This document shows, piece after piece, positions 22,226 to 36,139 of a DNA stretch of 64,000 nucleotides. Every line of letters starts with the position of its first letter. Position 1 is the stretch's first letter. A model generated the notes under the pieces. The model saw only the letters and a list, made by a program, of their open reading frames with translations. It was not told where the DNA came from and searched no databases. This DNA comes from Arabidopsis thaliana (Eukaryota; Streptophyta; Magnoliopsida; Brassicales; Brassicaceae). Location: the NCBI RefSeq assembly GCF_000001735.4, contig NC_003076.8, forward strand, positions 6,014,001-6,078,000, written 5' to 3'. A program made the translations under genes and the position numbers.

Positions 22226-23698
22226 CTAGGAAGAAGATGAGAAGCTTATATTCAAACAGCAGCTGAGTTTGTCCCATTTATGGCTTCTTCTGGTATTGTG
22301 TCTTCTTTGATTGTCATTGGAAGGGACTCTTACTGTCTCTAATTCTAGAGCTGTGCGGCTTCTTCTGAGAGATCTTAGAGCCATTTGCAATGTTTCAGGT
22401 GCTATCAGTGGCTGTTCCATTACTCCAATGGTGTTTGAGCAAACAGGACAAGACGGGTCTCTGGTTTGAGCTGTTGGGGTTGCTTTGTCTAAACACTCAA
22501 CATGGTAGACGTGATGGCAGGGGAAAACACCAGTGGCTGGCATGTCTCTGGATCTCAATATCTTGTATGAGCTCCATGGAGATTTCTGAGATAAAAGCTT
22601 CTTGCAAATCCCGCATCTTTGATGTGTCATTGAACCTTGTTCAGATCTCGGGTTTGCGACTTCTGTGTCATTGGATCTTTCAACATCTAGCAACATGTCA
22701 TTGCTGCTCGAGTTTGGTGATACTTCTTCCTCTACTGGTGAGCCTTGGTGGTTTCTTGTGGACATCATGATACTGGAACCAGGATTTGTGGACGAGTCTT
22801 CTTGCGTATGATCAGGTTCAGGATTCTCACAAACTGAAACCGGGTTGCAGAAGACTCGAGGGTAAGAGCAGTGAGTAAGGCTGGAAGACTGATTGTTGGT
22901 CGGAGTCTCCCATGGGACAGATGACTCTGAAAGAGACAGCAACGATCTGAAACTCGTTGAGATGGCGGTACTGTCTCTATCAAAACCGTTCTCCTGAGCC
23001 GTAATTACATCAAAGAGCGACAAGGTTCAGCCAAAGATGAAACCAAGAAAAGCCCATCTTGAAGATTAATGACTTGATATGTAAAGAAGACCAAAATTAC
23101 CTCGTTTAAGCATTGAGGATTTGAGCTATTTGGTCTTGTTAGACTATTATTAACCAAGGAGGTTTTCTGTTCGTTCCCATCAGAAGCAGATGAGTATGGA
23201 GCCCATCTTGGCGACTGCTGAAATCTGAATTCCAAACTTTTTCTTTGTCTACTGCTGCCCGAGTGCAATGCAAAAGCGGGACTCTCATCACTCATATCCT
23301 GTTCCAAACCATCTCTAGTATAGCCAGCAGCAGGTGAGAAGCTGAAATTTGTCCGCCATTGCAAGGCTTCAGCTTGACTTGATTGAGGAATATCCCTTCC
23401 GCTGTGGGGTGAAGATTTTGTTGTAACCAGTGGCCTTGAGGCCACAATACAACAGAGTGCACCCGTTTTGAGCTCTGGTTTATCCTCACCGCCTTCAAGG
23501 CCAAACAATGCTGCCAAAAGGAAGAGACTTGAAGAATGATTTCAGTTGAAACCAAAGTCGTCTTTTTGTAACTTGTAAACACTGTGGAAGGCTAAGTTAA
23601 TGATTGTAATCTTACTTAATAAATGAAATTCTTGATTATACAGCCAAAATCCCCGAGTTTAGTGATTAGTATAAACACATTCATAAGTACCAAGCCAT
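22226..23698 (-). CDS. RING-finger protein, probable E3 ubiquitin ligase (At5g18260 type)
   Basis: The last two exons are secure (about 23527-23101 and 22993-22226). The start is inferred: an 8-nt coding exon 23698-23691 (ATG GCT TG) spliced to 23527 keeps the frame and gives 400 residues. A different first exon is possible, since the open frame entering 23517 has only TTG. The C-terminal RING domain, about residues 272-330, has CGIC, a long loop, PCHHVYHVEC and CPVC, a complete set of zinc ligands. The N-terminal two thirds is Ser-rich and disordered; one segment (ALCCIVASRPLVTTKSS) resembles other plant proteins of this RING subfamily. Role: probably transfers ubiquitin to unknown targets. 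The C-terminus is Arg-rich, then Ser-rich. Confidence 0.75.
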
Positions 23699-26600
23699 CT
23701 CTGCAGGGACAGGAACACACCTGAGACAAAATGGAAACAACAGTATTTGAGGATGCATATAAATTAAACTAACGCAATATTTAAGACAAAACACTAGATT
23801 CAGACTCGTAACAGCTGTTTTGAGCTCTTATAATCACAGAAGAAATTTAGACAGCAAAAGATTCATTGATGGAGAAACCAAAATAAACAAACCCAGGAAG
23901 AATTCGAGGAAGATAACCAAGTGTCGGTGAAAGCAGACTACAGATTATACAGAAAAGGAAGATTTTAAAAATCAAAGACAACAAACCTTCAAACTTTGGA
24001 AAATGATAACCTGGGTTTGAGAAAGAACTCTGTAATTTGGAGATGGCTGATATTTTGTAAAATCGATGAGAGTAAGAGAGAGCGCACTTCTCTTTACTTT
24101 TTCTTTGTCTCTTTTTTTTTTTTTTTTTTTTGAAATAAGAACGACAGAGACGACGACGACGGCTATGAGTTCTGTTCTGTAATGAGAGTGGCCAATTATT
24201 AACCCATTATTACTCCTTTTAAAAATTAGTATTTCTGGTTAATCCCCTCACTGATTTTTGTTGTTGTTTTTATTCTAACATTGGAATAATCACTAATGGC
24301 TATGATGTGATATGGCTATTATTAGAGTTACACATTATCTATTTTCATTAGGATATATAAAACTAAAAAAATATTAGTGAATCTTTAACAAAAAAGAAAA
24401 GAAGGTATTTACTATTTAGAGAAAGAAATGTGTTTTCATTTGAGTGAAATCCATTATAATATCAACTATTGTTATCTTAAAACCCAATTATTGGTATCAT
24501 CGAATAAAGGTGTTTTCACTAGTACCTATCAAAATTCAACTTTCATCCTCAACTAACGAATAGATTACTCAATATTAAATCTTTGGTTAAGAGTACTGCA
24601 ATATTGCTGAACTCCTAGTCTTAATTAGACAACTCTTTACGCAGTAATTTGCTACTTTTGACAGCAATTAACGCCTTTGATTAATCATTAATCTCTTACT
24701 TTTCTAACTCTTACTAAGTATTACTTTTCTTTCAAAAATTTCTTTCTTTTCAATATTTTTTTCACTTGCATAGCAAAACCATTTGCCCTTTTCTTTTTCT
24801 TGCTGAAAGATTAAAATTAAACATTTTTAAAAATGTGGGACTTCAGATTAAATTGTCTTTTTATGAACGAAACTAATGGACTTCATAAAGGCCCATAATA
24901 TAATGTAGGCCTTTTTGGTCCAAACTATGGTCCATGGCATTACCATAAGCATATCTGCTTATTGTCTAACCTAATCCATTAAAAAGGTGAAAATTAAAGC
25001 AACAAAAATGAAATATGTATCGTTTGTAATGTTTTATTTTACATGTTTTAAAAGTGAAATGTTTTTTCATAACAAATCAGCTGTAAAAAGAAGCAACACA
25101 TAGAAAATTGGTTCCACCTAAATAACTGCTCTGGACAACCGGTTAAGCAAAAAACATTTCCAAATGGTAAGAGGGTTTGATTCACACGTGTAGTCTATCG
25201 TTTAGAACCTAGGAGGTGGTACATTTGTATATAGTAAAATAAATTGTTTAAGCAGAAGGAAGAAGATAAGAGACAAAAGAAACGAAGCAATAGTAATCAT
25301 CTAGAAACCTAAAAAGGGGAAGAGAACGGTTAGCTTTGCTGCAAGTATCGATCTAAAAGCTTCGCTTTAAATGGAAAGTCCTCTTTCTATGCACATTTTA
25401 ATAATCCTCACATTCATGCATTTTTTTTTCTTTTTTCCAAAATATTACTAATATTTTATTCTAGTATATAATCTAGTTGTAACTACTGTAAGCAATGCTA
25501 TGTTTATACACCAAAAAGTTTATGGATAATCTCAAATCCAAAATTGAACCAAAAAATAATAACAATAATCAGATTTATGTCCTGAATTTGAGGTGGAAGA
25601 GACTCACACGCTTTTTTGCAAATCATCATCATATAGTACATTGAACCAGAAGCCTCATTTATTTACGTACGGTTAATTGAGTTTTTATTTATTTATAACC
25701 GTTACATGATTATCTGTATATTAACGTTTAGAACTTTTTTGATAACACTATATGATTTTTAAGGGAATAAAAAAGGACTAATATAAGACTATATATCAAG
25801 AAAAATTGAAAACTATGTATTTGCATGGCATTATGTTTTTACATCTTTGATGTTAATGCCTTTTAATAATAACATTTACCAAGATGTTATTCCTTTGGTA
25901 TTTTTCAAATCGGTGCATTTTCTTTAAAGGTGTTTGTCTTTGTCGTTTTATATATTAAAAAATATCAAAGAATTTAAAACAAAGAATATTATAGTAAATA
26001 TACATTCAACCAAAAAACAGATCTGCTGCCAAATCTTAAAGACAGATCTGCAGCCATATCTTATTCTATGTAAAGACAAGCTTTGTGCTTCGGGCCCAAA
26101 AAAAAAATTCCTTGAGATACAATATTATATCTATATATATCAAAGATAAAACGAGTATGTAGTTATGATATTAACAGATGTTAACAAGTGCTGGAAAATT
26201 TTAATGATATGTAACGTACTAAGAACTTGCATTTATTAAAAAATTAAGTAGGAAAACGTAATGTGATTGATGTAATAAACAAGTTCCTTAAGACATAAGA
26301 TTTAGGGATCTGGTATTGTATTCTTACAAGAAACCCATCATTAATCACTGTTCTTAGTTGAAATGATTTTTTTTTTTGTTTATACTAGTATAGTGTTGTC
26401 AAAAATTCATAGTAATAATCTAAATTATTGGGCATATGAAAGGCTTATATGCTGCCCAGATTCGGGGAACATTCACATGCTTCATGAGCTGTGTTTTTTT
26501 TTTCCTCTCTGTGATTTTTATTAAGATTCCATCTGTATGCATTTTGTTGATTGTTTTATAAGTTATTTCTCAAAACATAATGTTGATTGTTGTTTTTGTT

Positions 26601-27240
26601 AGTAAACATTATGTTGATTGTGAATGATACAAATAGTAAAGCTTCGTGAGAACCATTTATTAAAATCTATTATTAATATTAGTGGCGTACTTATGTTATT
26701 ATCCGTATTCAAATGCAATTTATGTTGTATTTTATCAGCCGTAAAAAAACTACATGACATTCACGTAATCATTATCATTTTCTTCTGTTTTAAAATGGAA
26801 ACGTTTCGACTTGAGTTTGGATGGTATATTCCTATATGTCGACTTAATATTGTAAATGTAAATCATAGTTCCTTAGCATAAGTGTTATTCAACTTGTATG
26901 AATATATCGAATTGAACTAACAACGTTAGAATATATATATATATATCGTAAATCTTAATAATTAAAACTCTATGAGAAGACTAATTATATGTATACAAAT
27001 ACAGTTTACATTGAGATATAACTTATGCACTAAAATCCCAAATTATCACAATCCTTTCTTTTCTTTTTTAACCACACTATAAAGTATAAACTAATTAAAC
27101 AATCAACTAATTAAATAATATCAATGAAGTGAAAATAGTTAACTAGGATTAAGCCTCTAGTAAATCCTATATGTATATGTATTAACTAACATGATTTAAA
27201 TCCCAACAAATATACTCTTTCACCACAGTCAAATGATTAA
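23699..27240. other. 3.5-kb intergenic region: RING promoter (left), ANAC087 3' flank (right)
   Basis: The RING leader and promoter occupy about 23699-24200 and include a T-run of more than 20 nt at 24113-24132 (A-rich in the gene's own strand). The rest is AT-rich without a credible gene. A 26-bp-spaced direct repeat of CAGATCTGCWGCC occurs at 26020-26055, and an AT dinucleotide run at 26932-26946. Plus-strand ORFs at 25934 and 26624 have random composition. No transposon ends were recognised. Confidence 0.4.
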
Positions 27241-28746
27241 TTAGAAGTCCCACAAGTCCCCCCTCAAGTCACATAGATCTTCATACGACTTGCTACCATT
27301 CACCATTCCCATCATCCCCATTTCTTGTTTCATTACAGGACCCGAAGATACCTCCGTGGTTGTAGTCATGTTCGCGTTCACATCTGAGCTTAGGCATGTT
27401 TCTTGAGATACACTAACAAGTGATTGCTCCATCTTGATCATCTCGTTGTTGTTGTTGTACGTAGAGCCCGAAGCAGAACCAAAAACCTGGTGGTTAAAGA
27501 TTGATTGGTAAGAATTGAAATGATGGGGTTGGATTGGTGATGAGATATCGTAAGTTGGAGGGTTGATGGGTTTGAAGTTTGGTTGTTCGGTTTGACTCAT
27601 GAAACTCGGGTCTATGAGAGGAGGAAGAGATGAGAAGTCTAGGAGATGATCAATGTTCTCTAGAGAATCCATCCTTGTGAAATCTTCAACGGGTATTCTC
27701 GTCATTGGTTGGGTTGTGGTAGAAGGATTGTTCTTGTGAAAAACCCTACACACGACCCATTCGTCCTGTAATCAAAGATCATAAACAAACAAAAGTATAG
27801 ATTAGTTTTTATTTTTGAAGTTAGGATTCAATTATCTTAAATTGGATATATGAAAACGAATCAAACTCTTTTGAAAAGGACTTATGTTTTCCACCATATA
27901 TAACACACTTTTGGTTTAAGAAAACTAAGACATAATAATCAAATAAATCTTAGATCTTTCTCCTTTTGGAGTCGAATTGAAAAAAACATTGAGAATATAT
28001 GGTTTCGTAACATAAACTCACCCTTGCAGATTTTGGGAGATTGTAATACGAATATTTGCCTTCAAGACGATATTCATGCATGACCCAATTAGTCTTTTCA
28101 CCTTTTGGAGCTCTTCCTCTATAAAACACAAGTGTTTTCTTCATCCCAACGAGACAACCTTTGCCTTTGAAGATCTCCTTATCCTTCCCGGTGGCTTTCC
28201 AGTATCCTGACTCCGTCGCACGGTTCGTCCTCATCCCAGTCGGATACTTCCTGTCCCTTTGACAGAAGAAGTAGAACTCTTTCTCCCCCATCTTTGCCCT
28301 CTCTATACCAACCAAAAACAAAAATCAGAATCTTGATCAAGAAGCCTTTTGTGTGTTGAAATGGTCAAAGAAGATTGAAATTTGTTTGGCTTCGAAGTTT
28401 GAAAATTTGGTTCAAAAACAAGTTAGACATCAAGAATTGATAAATCTTAATCAAGAAGCTATAGCCTTTGTGTTTACACATGAATGGTCAAAGAAAAATT
28501 GAAATTTTGTTTTGGTTTATGGAAAATTGACTACTACTTACTTGGCAAATCCCAAGGCTCACACTTGTTGAGATCAGCTTCTCCCATGGCCACAGCCGTG
28601 AATCGGCTGTTTAAAACCTTCTCCTTAAGGTAACATGTTATGATCTCTTCGTCTGTTGGATGAAACCTGAAACCAGGTGGCAAATCCACAAGCTCTTCAC
28701 CTCCATGATTCAACACCACACCTTCTTCAACCACAACCGCCATCAC
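27241..28746 (-). CDS. NAC087: NAC-domain transcription factor ANAC087
   Basis: Three exons (28746-28542, 28302-28022, 27765-27241) encode 336 residues. Role: nuclear transcription factor; in Arabidopsis ANAC087 acts with its homeolog ANAC046 in developmental programmed cell death and senescence. All five NAC subdomains are present at about residues 22-172: [13 protein letters not shown] (A), then the acidic [11 protein letters not shown] stretch, [13 protein letters not shown] and [12 protein letters not shown] (C), [26 protein letters not shown] (D, cut here to its core words), and DEWVVCRVF at the start of exon 3 (E). The C-terminal half is a variable Ser/Pro/Asn/Met-rich activation region ending LRGDLWDF. 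Both introns are at the usual NAC positions. The gene is flanked upstream by an 8-kb gene-free region that probably carries its distal control elements. Confidence 0.95.
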
Positions 28747-30120
28747 TTTATATGTTTTTCAAGTAATAAAGATTCAAGAGAACAAGAACAATATCAGAAA
28801 CCCAGAAATATTTTTGTAAGAATGATAAGCTTATTTGGAAAGAGAGATCACACAAGAAGAAGATGAAGAAAGAAAAATGAATTGAGAAAGCTAGCTGGGA
28901 GAGAATCTTTTGGGCAGTTAAAGCAGAGAAATAAAAGTATTGAAAGGGTGGAAAAAATGGCTTTTAAATAGAGGAGATGGATATGAGCTTTCTTTGTAAT
29001 TAACTAAAAGATAAATCTATTTATTGTTTGTTTTTTTCCTTCTTCTTTTTTCCTTCTTTTTGGTGATTTTGAAAGATACGTACGCTCCAAGCAACTTCCT
29101 GAATTGTTGAACAAGTTTCACTTAGACAACAATTCGATTTTTTTCATTATATTTTTACAAGTAATAAATTCGATTAATATGTACTTTTTAGCTCAAACTT
29201 AGTCATTGATAATACATTTAACAAACTGTTGAGATTTTTAAATTATCCCTTAAGAAATACTTGGTACTCAAATTTGTATTGAAGGTGTGAAACTAGCGTC
29301 TCTCTAACTAATTTAGCTAACAATAATTCGACTAAATATATTATATATATACATAATGTTGATTGCATTAATTATATGTTGATTTGTTTTCATGCTATAG
29401 CTTAGCTGGTTTTAAATACCGTATTAAAAACTGTGGGGAAAGAACTCTTGGAAAATAAATACCATATCAAACCAAAAACGTGTTGAAAATAATTTCACTA
29501 AAGAGGGTTATACAATATAGCTTTTGATGTGGTGGACCCGTGATTAAAGATTGTTCTTGTTTTTAATTTGGTTATTATCCTATAGAAAGAAAGCCCTAAG
29601 AAATCTCCTCTTTTCTGTATTTAGCTATTAATCATGAGTTTCATAATTTAACATTAGACCCCCAAAAAAAAATTGAGTTTCATATTTATCTTCAATAATT
29701 ATCCGTTTTATTCATTTATTCTATAGTGTTCTCAAAGTCGAGAAATACTACGGTTAATTATAAAGTATATGTTTTCTAGTATTTAATTAGAGAATGTATA
29801 ATTAGCTGAGTATTATATTAATTGATTAGCACCGCTCCTACTTGAAAAGGCTGTGGTCTTTTTATGTGGTGTTTGTTTTAGCCTTTTCAGTGAAGCCGAA
29901 GAAAGACGATAGTGATATAATTAACTTATTTAATTAATTGGTAGCAGAGTAACTTAATCTGGATCCTTTCATTTTCTGTGTGTTTAATTATTCTCTCAAA
30001 ACCCAAATATCACACAAAATTCGTAACTTTTTGCAAGTCGCATAATAGTAACACTACACGTGATATAATTATTAGTATGATTGCTCGAAATCCGTGAAGT
30101 AAGTATAGATTAAGTTGGAA
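28747..30120. promoter_or_regulatory. ANAC087 leader and proximal promoter
   Basis: The first 150 bp upstream of the ATG are a purine-rich plus strand, that is, a CT-rich leader for the minus-strand gene. An AT-rich core promoter follows near 28960 (TATTTAAA-type on the minus strand). Beyond 29000 the DNA is AT-rich with only scattered features and no coding frame. Confidence 0.45.
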
Positions 30121-30154
30121 TTAACCTGATTTTTCCCAAGTCGGTGAATATATA

Positions 30155-30184
30155 TTGACTAGTCAAGTCACCAAGCGCTTGACT
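30155..30184. promoter_or_regulatory. W-box cluster with a perfect palindromic pair
   Basis: TTGACT at 30155-30160 is immediately followed by its reverse complement AGTCAA at 30161-30166, and a third TTGACT lies at 30179-30184. TTGAC is the core of WRKY-binding W-boxes. The pair is about 1.4 kb upstream of the ANAC087 start. Confidence 0.5.
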
Positions 30185-30614
30185 AAAAAAACATAAAGGA
30201 ATTTCCAACAAAAAAGCATAGATTTTACATATATATGCAAATTAGTAGCATATATTATTTTAGTTGCAATACCAATATATCGGAGTACTCTACTCTTGTA
30301 GAACTTATAATTATTAGGTCATATATAACGACGTCAAAAAACAAAACGAAAATTAGGTCACATACATATATCATCAAAATAGAAAAGTGCGGCTATGTAT
30401 TCTAAGTATTTAATACTTCGTCTGACTTTTTCTGTGTAAATAACCGAGAACTATTGCCCACTATTACAACTAAACAATCAATACGAGAAAATAACTAGTT
30501 ACTCTAATTAATTTATGAGCTGACAATGAAACTAAATGTGGATACATCGGATTTTGTCAATGTCACTACTACGTTCATATGTAACTTACTGATCTTTTGG
30601 ATGAGTTTGGCGCG

Positions 30615-30632
30615 TTGACACTCTCTGACTCA
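30615..30632. promoter_or_regulatory. TTGAC plus TGACTCA (bZIP/GCN4-type) motif pair
   Basis: TTGAC at 30615-30619 and TGACTCA at 30626-30632 lie in a short island of higher complexity (gcgcgttgacactctctga). TGACTCA is a GCN4/AP-1-like bZIP site in plants. The function is inferred from words only. Confidence 0.35.
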
Positions 30633-32135
30633 GTAATCGTAGATTCGTCACAATCCGTTATTTCCTAGTAGACAAAGCAAAAATGTAGTTGTTTCTTAGT
30701 AGATACAAAAGTAAAAAAGCAGACACCTAAAATTTGTCTATCACAAAGTATCTGTAAATTCCGAAATTAAGAAAACATTTCTTTTTGTTTTCTAATAATT
30801 AGAAAATCTTTAGAATGTTATTTTCTTCTTATGTGAACAAATCATCATACCAATTTTTTTTTTTTTTTTTTTTGGAATTATGACACCTAATCTCCAACCA
30901 AATTAACTGTATAATTGTCTTTACTCGCTAGTATTATATAGCACGGTCTAGTCTAGTCTCTAGTTTAAATATTTATGATCATTGGTCATTGTTTACTAGA
31001 GCTTCATATATAGTTATGTAAGTATAAAACTTTAACGGTTTAAAAGAACATTACATAATAATTTAACAAGAATAATAGTACTAATAGAAATATTGATGCA
31101 TATTGTTATTGTACGCATTTAAAAAGTTAAGAAGAAAAAAAAAGAGTTGAGAGAATACATCGATTTTCCAGCCTGTAATCTTCTGGAAATATTAACATGC
31201 GACAAATTTTTATATTAAAGATATTTGTACAGTAATAATCTACACATTGCCGACTCAGATTAAATTGGAAAGTCGTTTTAGTCAGTACGTTGTAACAAAT
31301 TCACCGACTTGGTTCCAGCATTAAAAAAAAATAATCACCCATCCCTTAATTCATATTGCATCTTTATTAATTAGTAGTAATATAGTAATCTTAATTTATT
31401 TCTTTGATCTGTTCGTATTATTGACCGACGAACTATACATGTACGGTGTTACCAATATTTTATATTGAATTTTTTTGGTTGAATGTAGAATTTTTATTGG
31501 TTAAATGTTGATTATTGTGTACATAGTATATATGTGACATCTCATGTATAAACAAACAATAATATAAAGGAACTTTTTTCGTCTGACTACATATAATTGT
31601 GATTTAAATACAGTGGTCATATATCAAAAATTAAATCGTTAATAAAATAGATTTTAAAAAAAAACATAACTTTTTAATCACAATTTTTTTTAATCACTAA
31701 TTACACGCCGTTGAAAATTGGTGATTTGTCGTAAAATGGTTGTAAGGTCCAAAAATCAAATGTTTGAACTTGGAAGTGTATTTTTTTTATATTTTTTTTG
31801 TCTAGTAGAGTCGAAATCTTTTAATTGTCTTTCCCTAAAATTGTTTTTATCTGAATTTTCTTTGTCCGTAATTATCTCGATTAAACGCGTTTTGGTGATC
31901 TTATGTGGAGCATATATTAAGGAAAAATGGATAAGAATAATAATAATTTCAGATTAAGATGGTTTTGTTATAAAAATATAATGATGTGGACCGAAAGATA
32001 TGGAATGAAATCAGGGATTAAAATAAAATATAATACTGTTTCCTTACTTGGTAGTTTTGTGTTTATGTTTTTTTATTTCGACGTGTGGACCCCTCTGGAG
32101 GAATTATAATATGTGTGTAGGTGTAACTTAAGAAG

Positions 32136-32335
32136 GTTGACTTTTGATCCCCAAGACGAGACTGCAAAGCGAAGGAGCTACATCATTGGTCGATGAGAGC
32201 GCATTGACGTCAACATTGACGTCATCACTATCCCTTTCAACGGATCTTAAGGGGCCACGTGGACCTACCACAAGCCGTTAAGATGTGCGGCCCTAGATTA
32301 TGTCATACCCAACGCTCCTTGTCTAGTTTCTTCTC
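32136..32335. promoter_or_regulatory. GC-rich cis-element cluster: two TGACGTCA and one CCACGTGG
   Basis: This 200-bp island stands out in base composition from the AT-rich DNA around it. It holds two perfect TGACGTCA palindromes (32205-32212 and 32217-32224, 12 bp apart), a perfect G-box CCACGTGG (32255-32262), and a TTGACTTTTG W-box-like word near 32138. These are classical bZIP (TGA/ABF/HY5) sites. It is 3.4 kb upstream of ANAC087 and has no open reading frame. The density suggests a distal enhancer or a conserved non-coding sequence. Confidence 0.6.
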
Positions 32336-33346
32336 ATGTACTTTTATTATTACAACTGAAATGGTCAATGCTCTTTTGTTGTTTTGTAGTATTTTATGAT
32401 CAGAAAACGCATTTTTGTCCACCGATAACATATTTGATAGAACGAGAGTATTGCATGATACGAGTCACAAGATAGTGGTATGATTTTCGCAATACCAGAA
32501 TATCATGATTTTTCATATTCGACGAGTTTACAGTACATGATGAATAATATGTATATCGTTGTTATACACGACTTCAGAGTACTGCTTCCTATACATACGG
32601 GTTACATAAAAAATGCTAGTTGTTACAAAAAAAAACTATGCTTATATGTAAAGTTGGTGTAATATACTGTAATGTGAATATGTAACACAATTATGTAACA
32701 TAATGTTAAATGATGATGATGATGATGGATATGATGTCATTCAACATTGCTCAAAGTCATGGCCACCACCACCATGTATCAGGCATATATCCATCTCTCT
32801 GTGTGTGTATATATAATTTATTTGTAAATTGGAAATCTTAGAAGTTAATCTCACTAATTAAAGAAATAGTTTATATATGTACTTGTGGATCAAATTGACG
32901 AGCTTATTATTATTAAGTATAGTCCAATAACTCAAATAAAATATACACCTAAATTGTTTGTTTCGTAGTTTGAGACAGAGCACACATCATATGTATCTTG
33001 CAACTACAAGAAGTTAGGATCGATGTTATTGTTATTGTTGGTAGGAATCTAATATATTAAGATATGTATAAATTATGGTTAATTATTTCCAATTTGGCAG
33101 ATCATAATTTATAAATATATAACAAGGTTTGCTTGATCATTATTACGTACTGGGAGTTTATCTGTGATTGTTGTTAAGTAACAAGCTAAAGAAAGTTGTT
33201 TTATTTCGATTATCGCAATTTGGTAAAAGTGAAATGCACGCACAATAGACCAGAGTTGTGGAAAAAAGTAAGATGAAAGACTATAGTCAAAATTATTCAT
33301 ATATGTAATTTATACACACATATGATATTGTAGTTAAATACGTAGT

Positions 33347-33350
<4 letters not shown>

Positions 33351-33380
<30 letters not shown>
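33351..33380. repeat. (AT)15 microsatellite
   Basis: Thirty bases of uninterrupted AT dinucleotide repeat. Likely length-polymorphic. Confidence 0.95.
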
Positions 33381-33382
<2 letters not shown>

Positions 33383-36139
33383 ACAGTTGTATTTTGAACA
33401 TTAGAGTATGTTTTAGTAATCCCATCTGTATATTCACTAGAACATTAAATATGATGGGCAGTCTTGCGTCATTTGGAGGAAAAAACAAAGATAATATTGT
33501 TAAACGATTATTTAACAAAAAATTAATGATTATCATAGCAATTGGTTTGGAAATTGATTTGTAAATTTTGAAAGTCAATTTGCCAACTTTTTCCTTGGAG
33601 AGCTTTTTAATTAGCTGATTAAATAGACTAGACCATTCTGTCATACATGTTCCACCTCTCCATATTCTTACGTATGTGTGTATACATACACATTCATATC
33701 TATACATGAAATTCTTAATTATGTTTAGAATAATGAAGACTGGATAAAATGTGTACTAATTTTTAGCCACCCATAACCGTTGCAAATATGAAAACAGCTT
33801 AAAGTCTTAAACATTAGATTTATCATTTATGATTCTTAGGCTTTCATTTCTACAGCTTAAGAGTTCAGAAAAATAAACTACTGACAAAATAAATTATAAG
33901 CTAATATGTTTTATGCATATAAATGTCATAAATCTCTATGATTTTGTCATTTAAAAAAAAATATCAATTTGGAATATAATTTGTAGTTTTTTTTTTTGGT
34001 GTGAGGATTATGATTGGTAGTTTAGTAGTTTTTGATGATATCGTTTATAAGATATATCATAACTTCAAATCTGCATATTATATTAGTGATAAGAAAAGGA
34101 AAAAAACTGAAGTTGTTCGATATGCATATATTTTCTTCTTAGATATGTCAATTGAGAAATTTTTGTTTTTATCCAAAATCAATATGATCACATACGCATA
34201 TCGTATGGTGGATACAAAAATGATCAAGTAGCACAATGCTTTGAAGAAGTATATATGTACGTGTATTCATTATATCCTAAACACGTATATATGTAGTTAA
34301 TTGAAATTTGAGTTTATACGTGCAAACAATAGCATAAGATTATACCTAACTAGGGTAATTGAGCCTCTCATGTTATTATTTTCAATTAACACGGCAAAAA
34401 CGAATGGTTTAAAGCTTCACACAAAAATACTATCAAATTTAATTTGTAAGTCTTTTAATATTAATATTAATATATATATATATATCAATTTTAATCGATA
34501 ACTAAATTCTTCAAAAATAATTCAAAAATATTTATGATGCAATTTTAAAATTTGTTGAAAAATAATAATTTTTAATAGCATTTGAACACGTTAAAAAAAT
34601 CTATTACAAAATCTCACACTGTTAATTGTCAAAAAAAATCATTTTCATATATTTTTTGATCCAAGACTTATGACTCAAATTAATTTGTGATTAACTTAAA
34701 TTAGAAAACGACTTTCGATCTTCGGTGTAATTGTTCCCCCATTTCAAGACAATTATACATGTACTTTCGTAACCACACACACATTATGTGCATATACAAA
34801 GCATTAAGCATTGAACTCAAATCTACTACGTACAGCAAATGATATATATCCATGTGTGCAGGGTTTGTGTGCATCTACACCAAAATATGGTAAACAAAAT
34901 AAGTAAACAAAGGATAACATATTTCCACAGTTCAATTATTTAGCTAATGCATGGGTCATATATAAGCAAGTGTCACATCAATAAAATTATTTAGGTCACC
35001 AATCAAAACATGATACTTATTCATGCGTGTTCATCGAATTTCCTCTTATAAGATAATTCTTTTCTTTTTCTTTTTATAGGCTCAGACTCATATTTTGTTC
35101 TACGTAGGACAGTGCTTTGATATTCAACTTATACAGAAATTACACGTAGGGATAAAAAAAAAAGGATTGTCTCTTTAGTCCTGAATCCAATGATACAACG
35201 ATTCAGTTTAATTTTCTCAATGTATATCATTAGACTTCATATCAAAATAATCGTCAATATAGATTAATTTGAAACGGTTTTATTCACCATATAATCAAAC
35301 ATTCAAACTACTAGAAAAACTAGAGATTATATTGATTATCATTTCATCGAGGAGTAGTCTTTTCAATATGTGAAAGTAACCCTTACGATTCTTCTTTGAA
35401 AATAAATGTGTTATATGTCGTCATTTTTATGGACAAATTTATATTATTGGGTTTGCTTTATTCTACTTGTTAAAATTCAAATGATTCCCCAATAATTCAT
35501 TGAAAATTAAAACTTAGCTTCACCATGAAGCTTGAGAATATTCCCTTTTTCCTAGATATTGACTTACATGTAATTTTGAATCGCGATTTTATTTTTTCTT
35601 AACTATCAAATTATTTAACCAATTCGTAATATTTGATTATTTTACAAATAAATGGAAAACTATAGAAATGAATGTAGAAATATTTCATGTTATCGTGATC
35701 CAAAACTTGGTGCAAAAAATTTCATCTGTTTTTTTCCTTCTTCCTACCTTTGAACTTCGGTCGTGAAGCATTTTTTGTTAACATTTTTTTTTTGTCGAAG
35801 CTTTTTGTTATCATCTTCGGGTAACTAAAAGTTAATGCCAATGATATAAGTGATAATATGAAATAGCCCCCGCTAAAAGATTTCAAAAGTTTGACAGATA
35901 ATTTTTTTTTTTTTTTTGAACTAAGATAATTAAAACTATGTTTTATTATTAATTAAGTGTTTCATATTTGTTTATAATATTGCACTTTTTCGGTAAATGT
36001 AATTTATCTATTTTAAAAAATCCTAAGAAATTTGTTTTTGTTATATTTACTGAAGATTAATACTATATACTTATATGCAACAAAAAAGCCAAATAAAATG
36101 ATGATTCACCATTTGTTGTGTGCAAGTAATTGCCTTTCT

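Noticed and set aside
33297..33707. 136-codon minus ORF
   Set aside because: Runs through the (AT)15 microsatellite (Ile-Tyr repeats) and has no family similarity.
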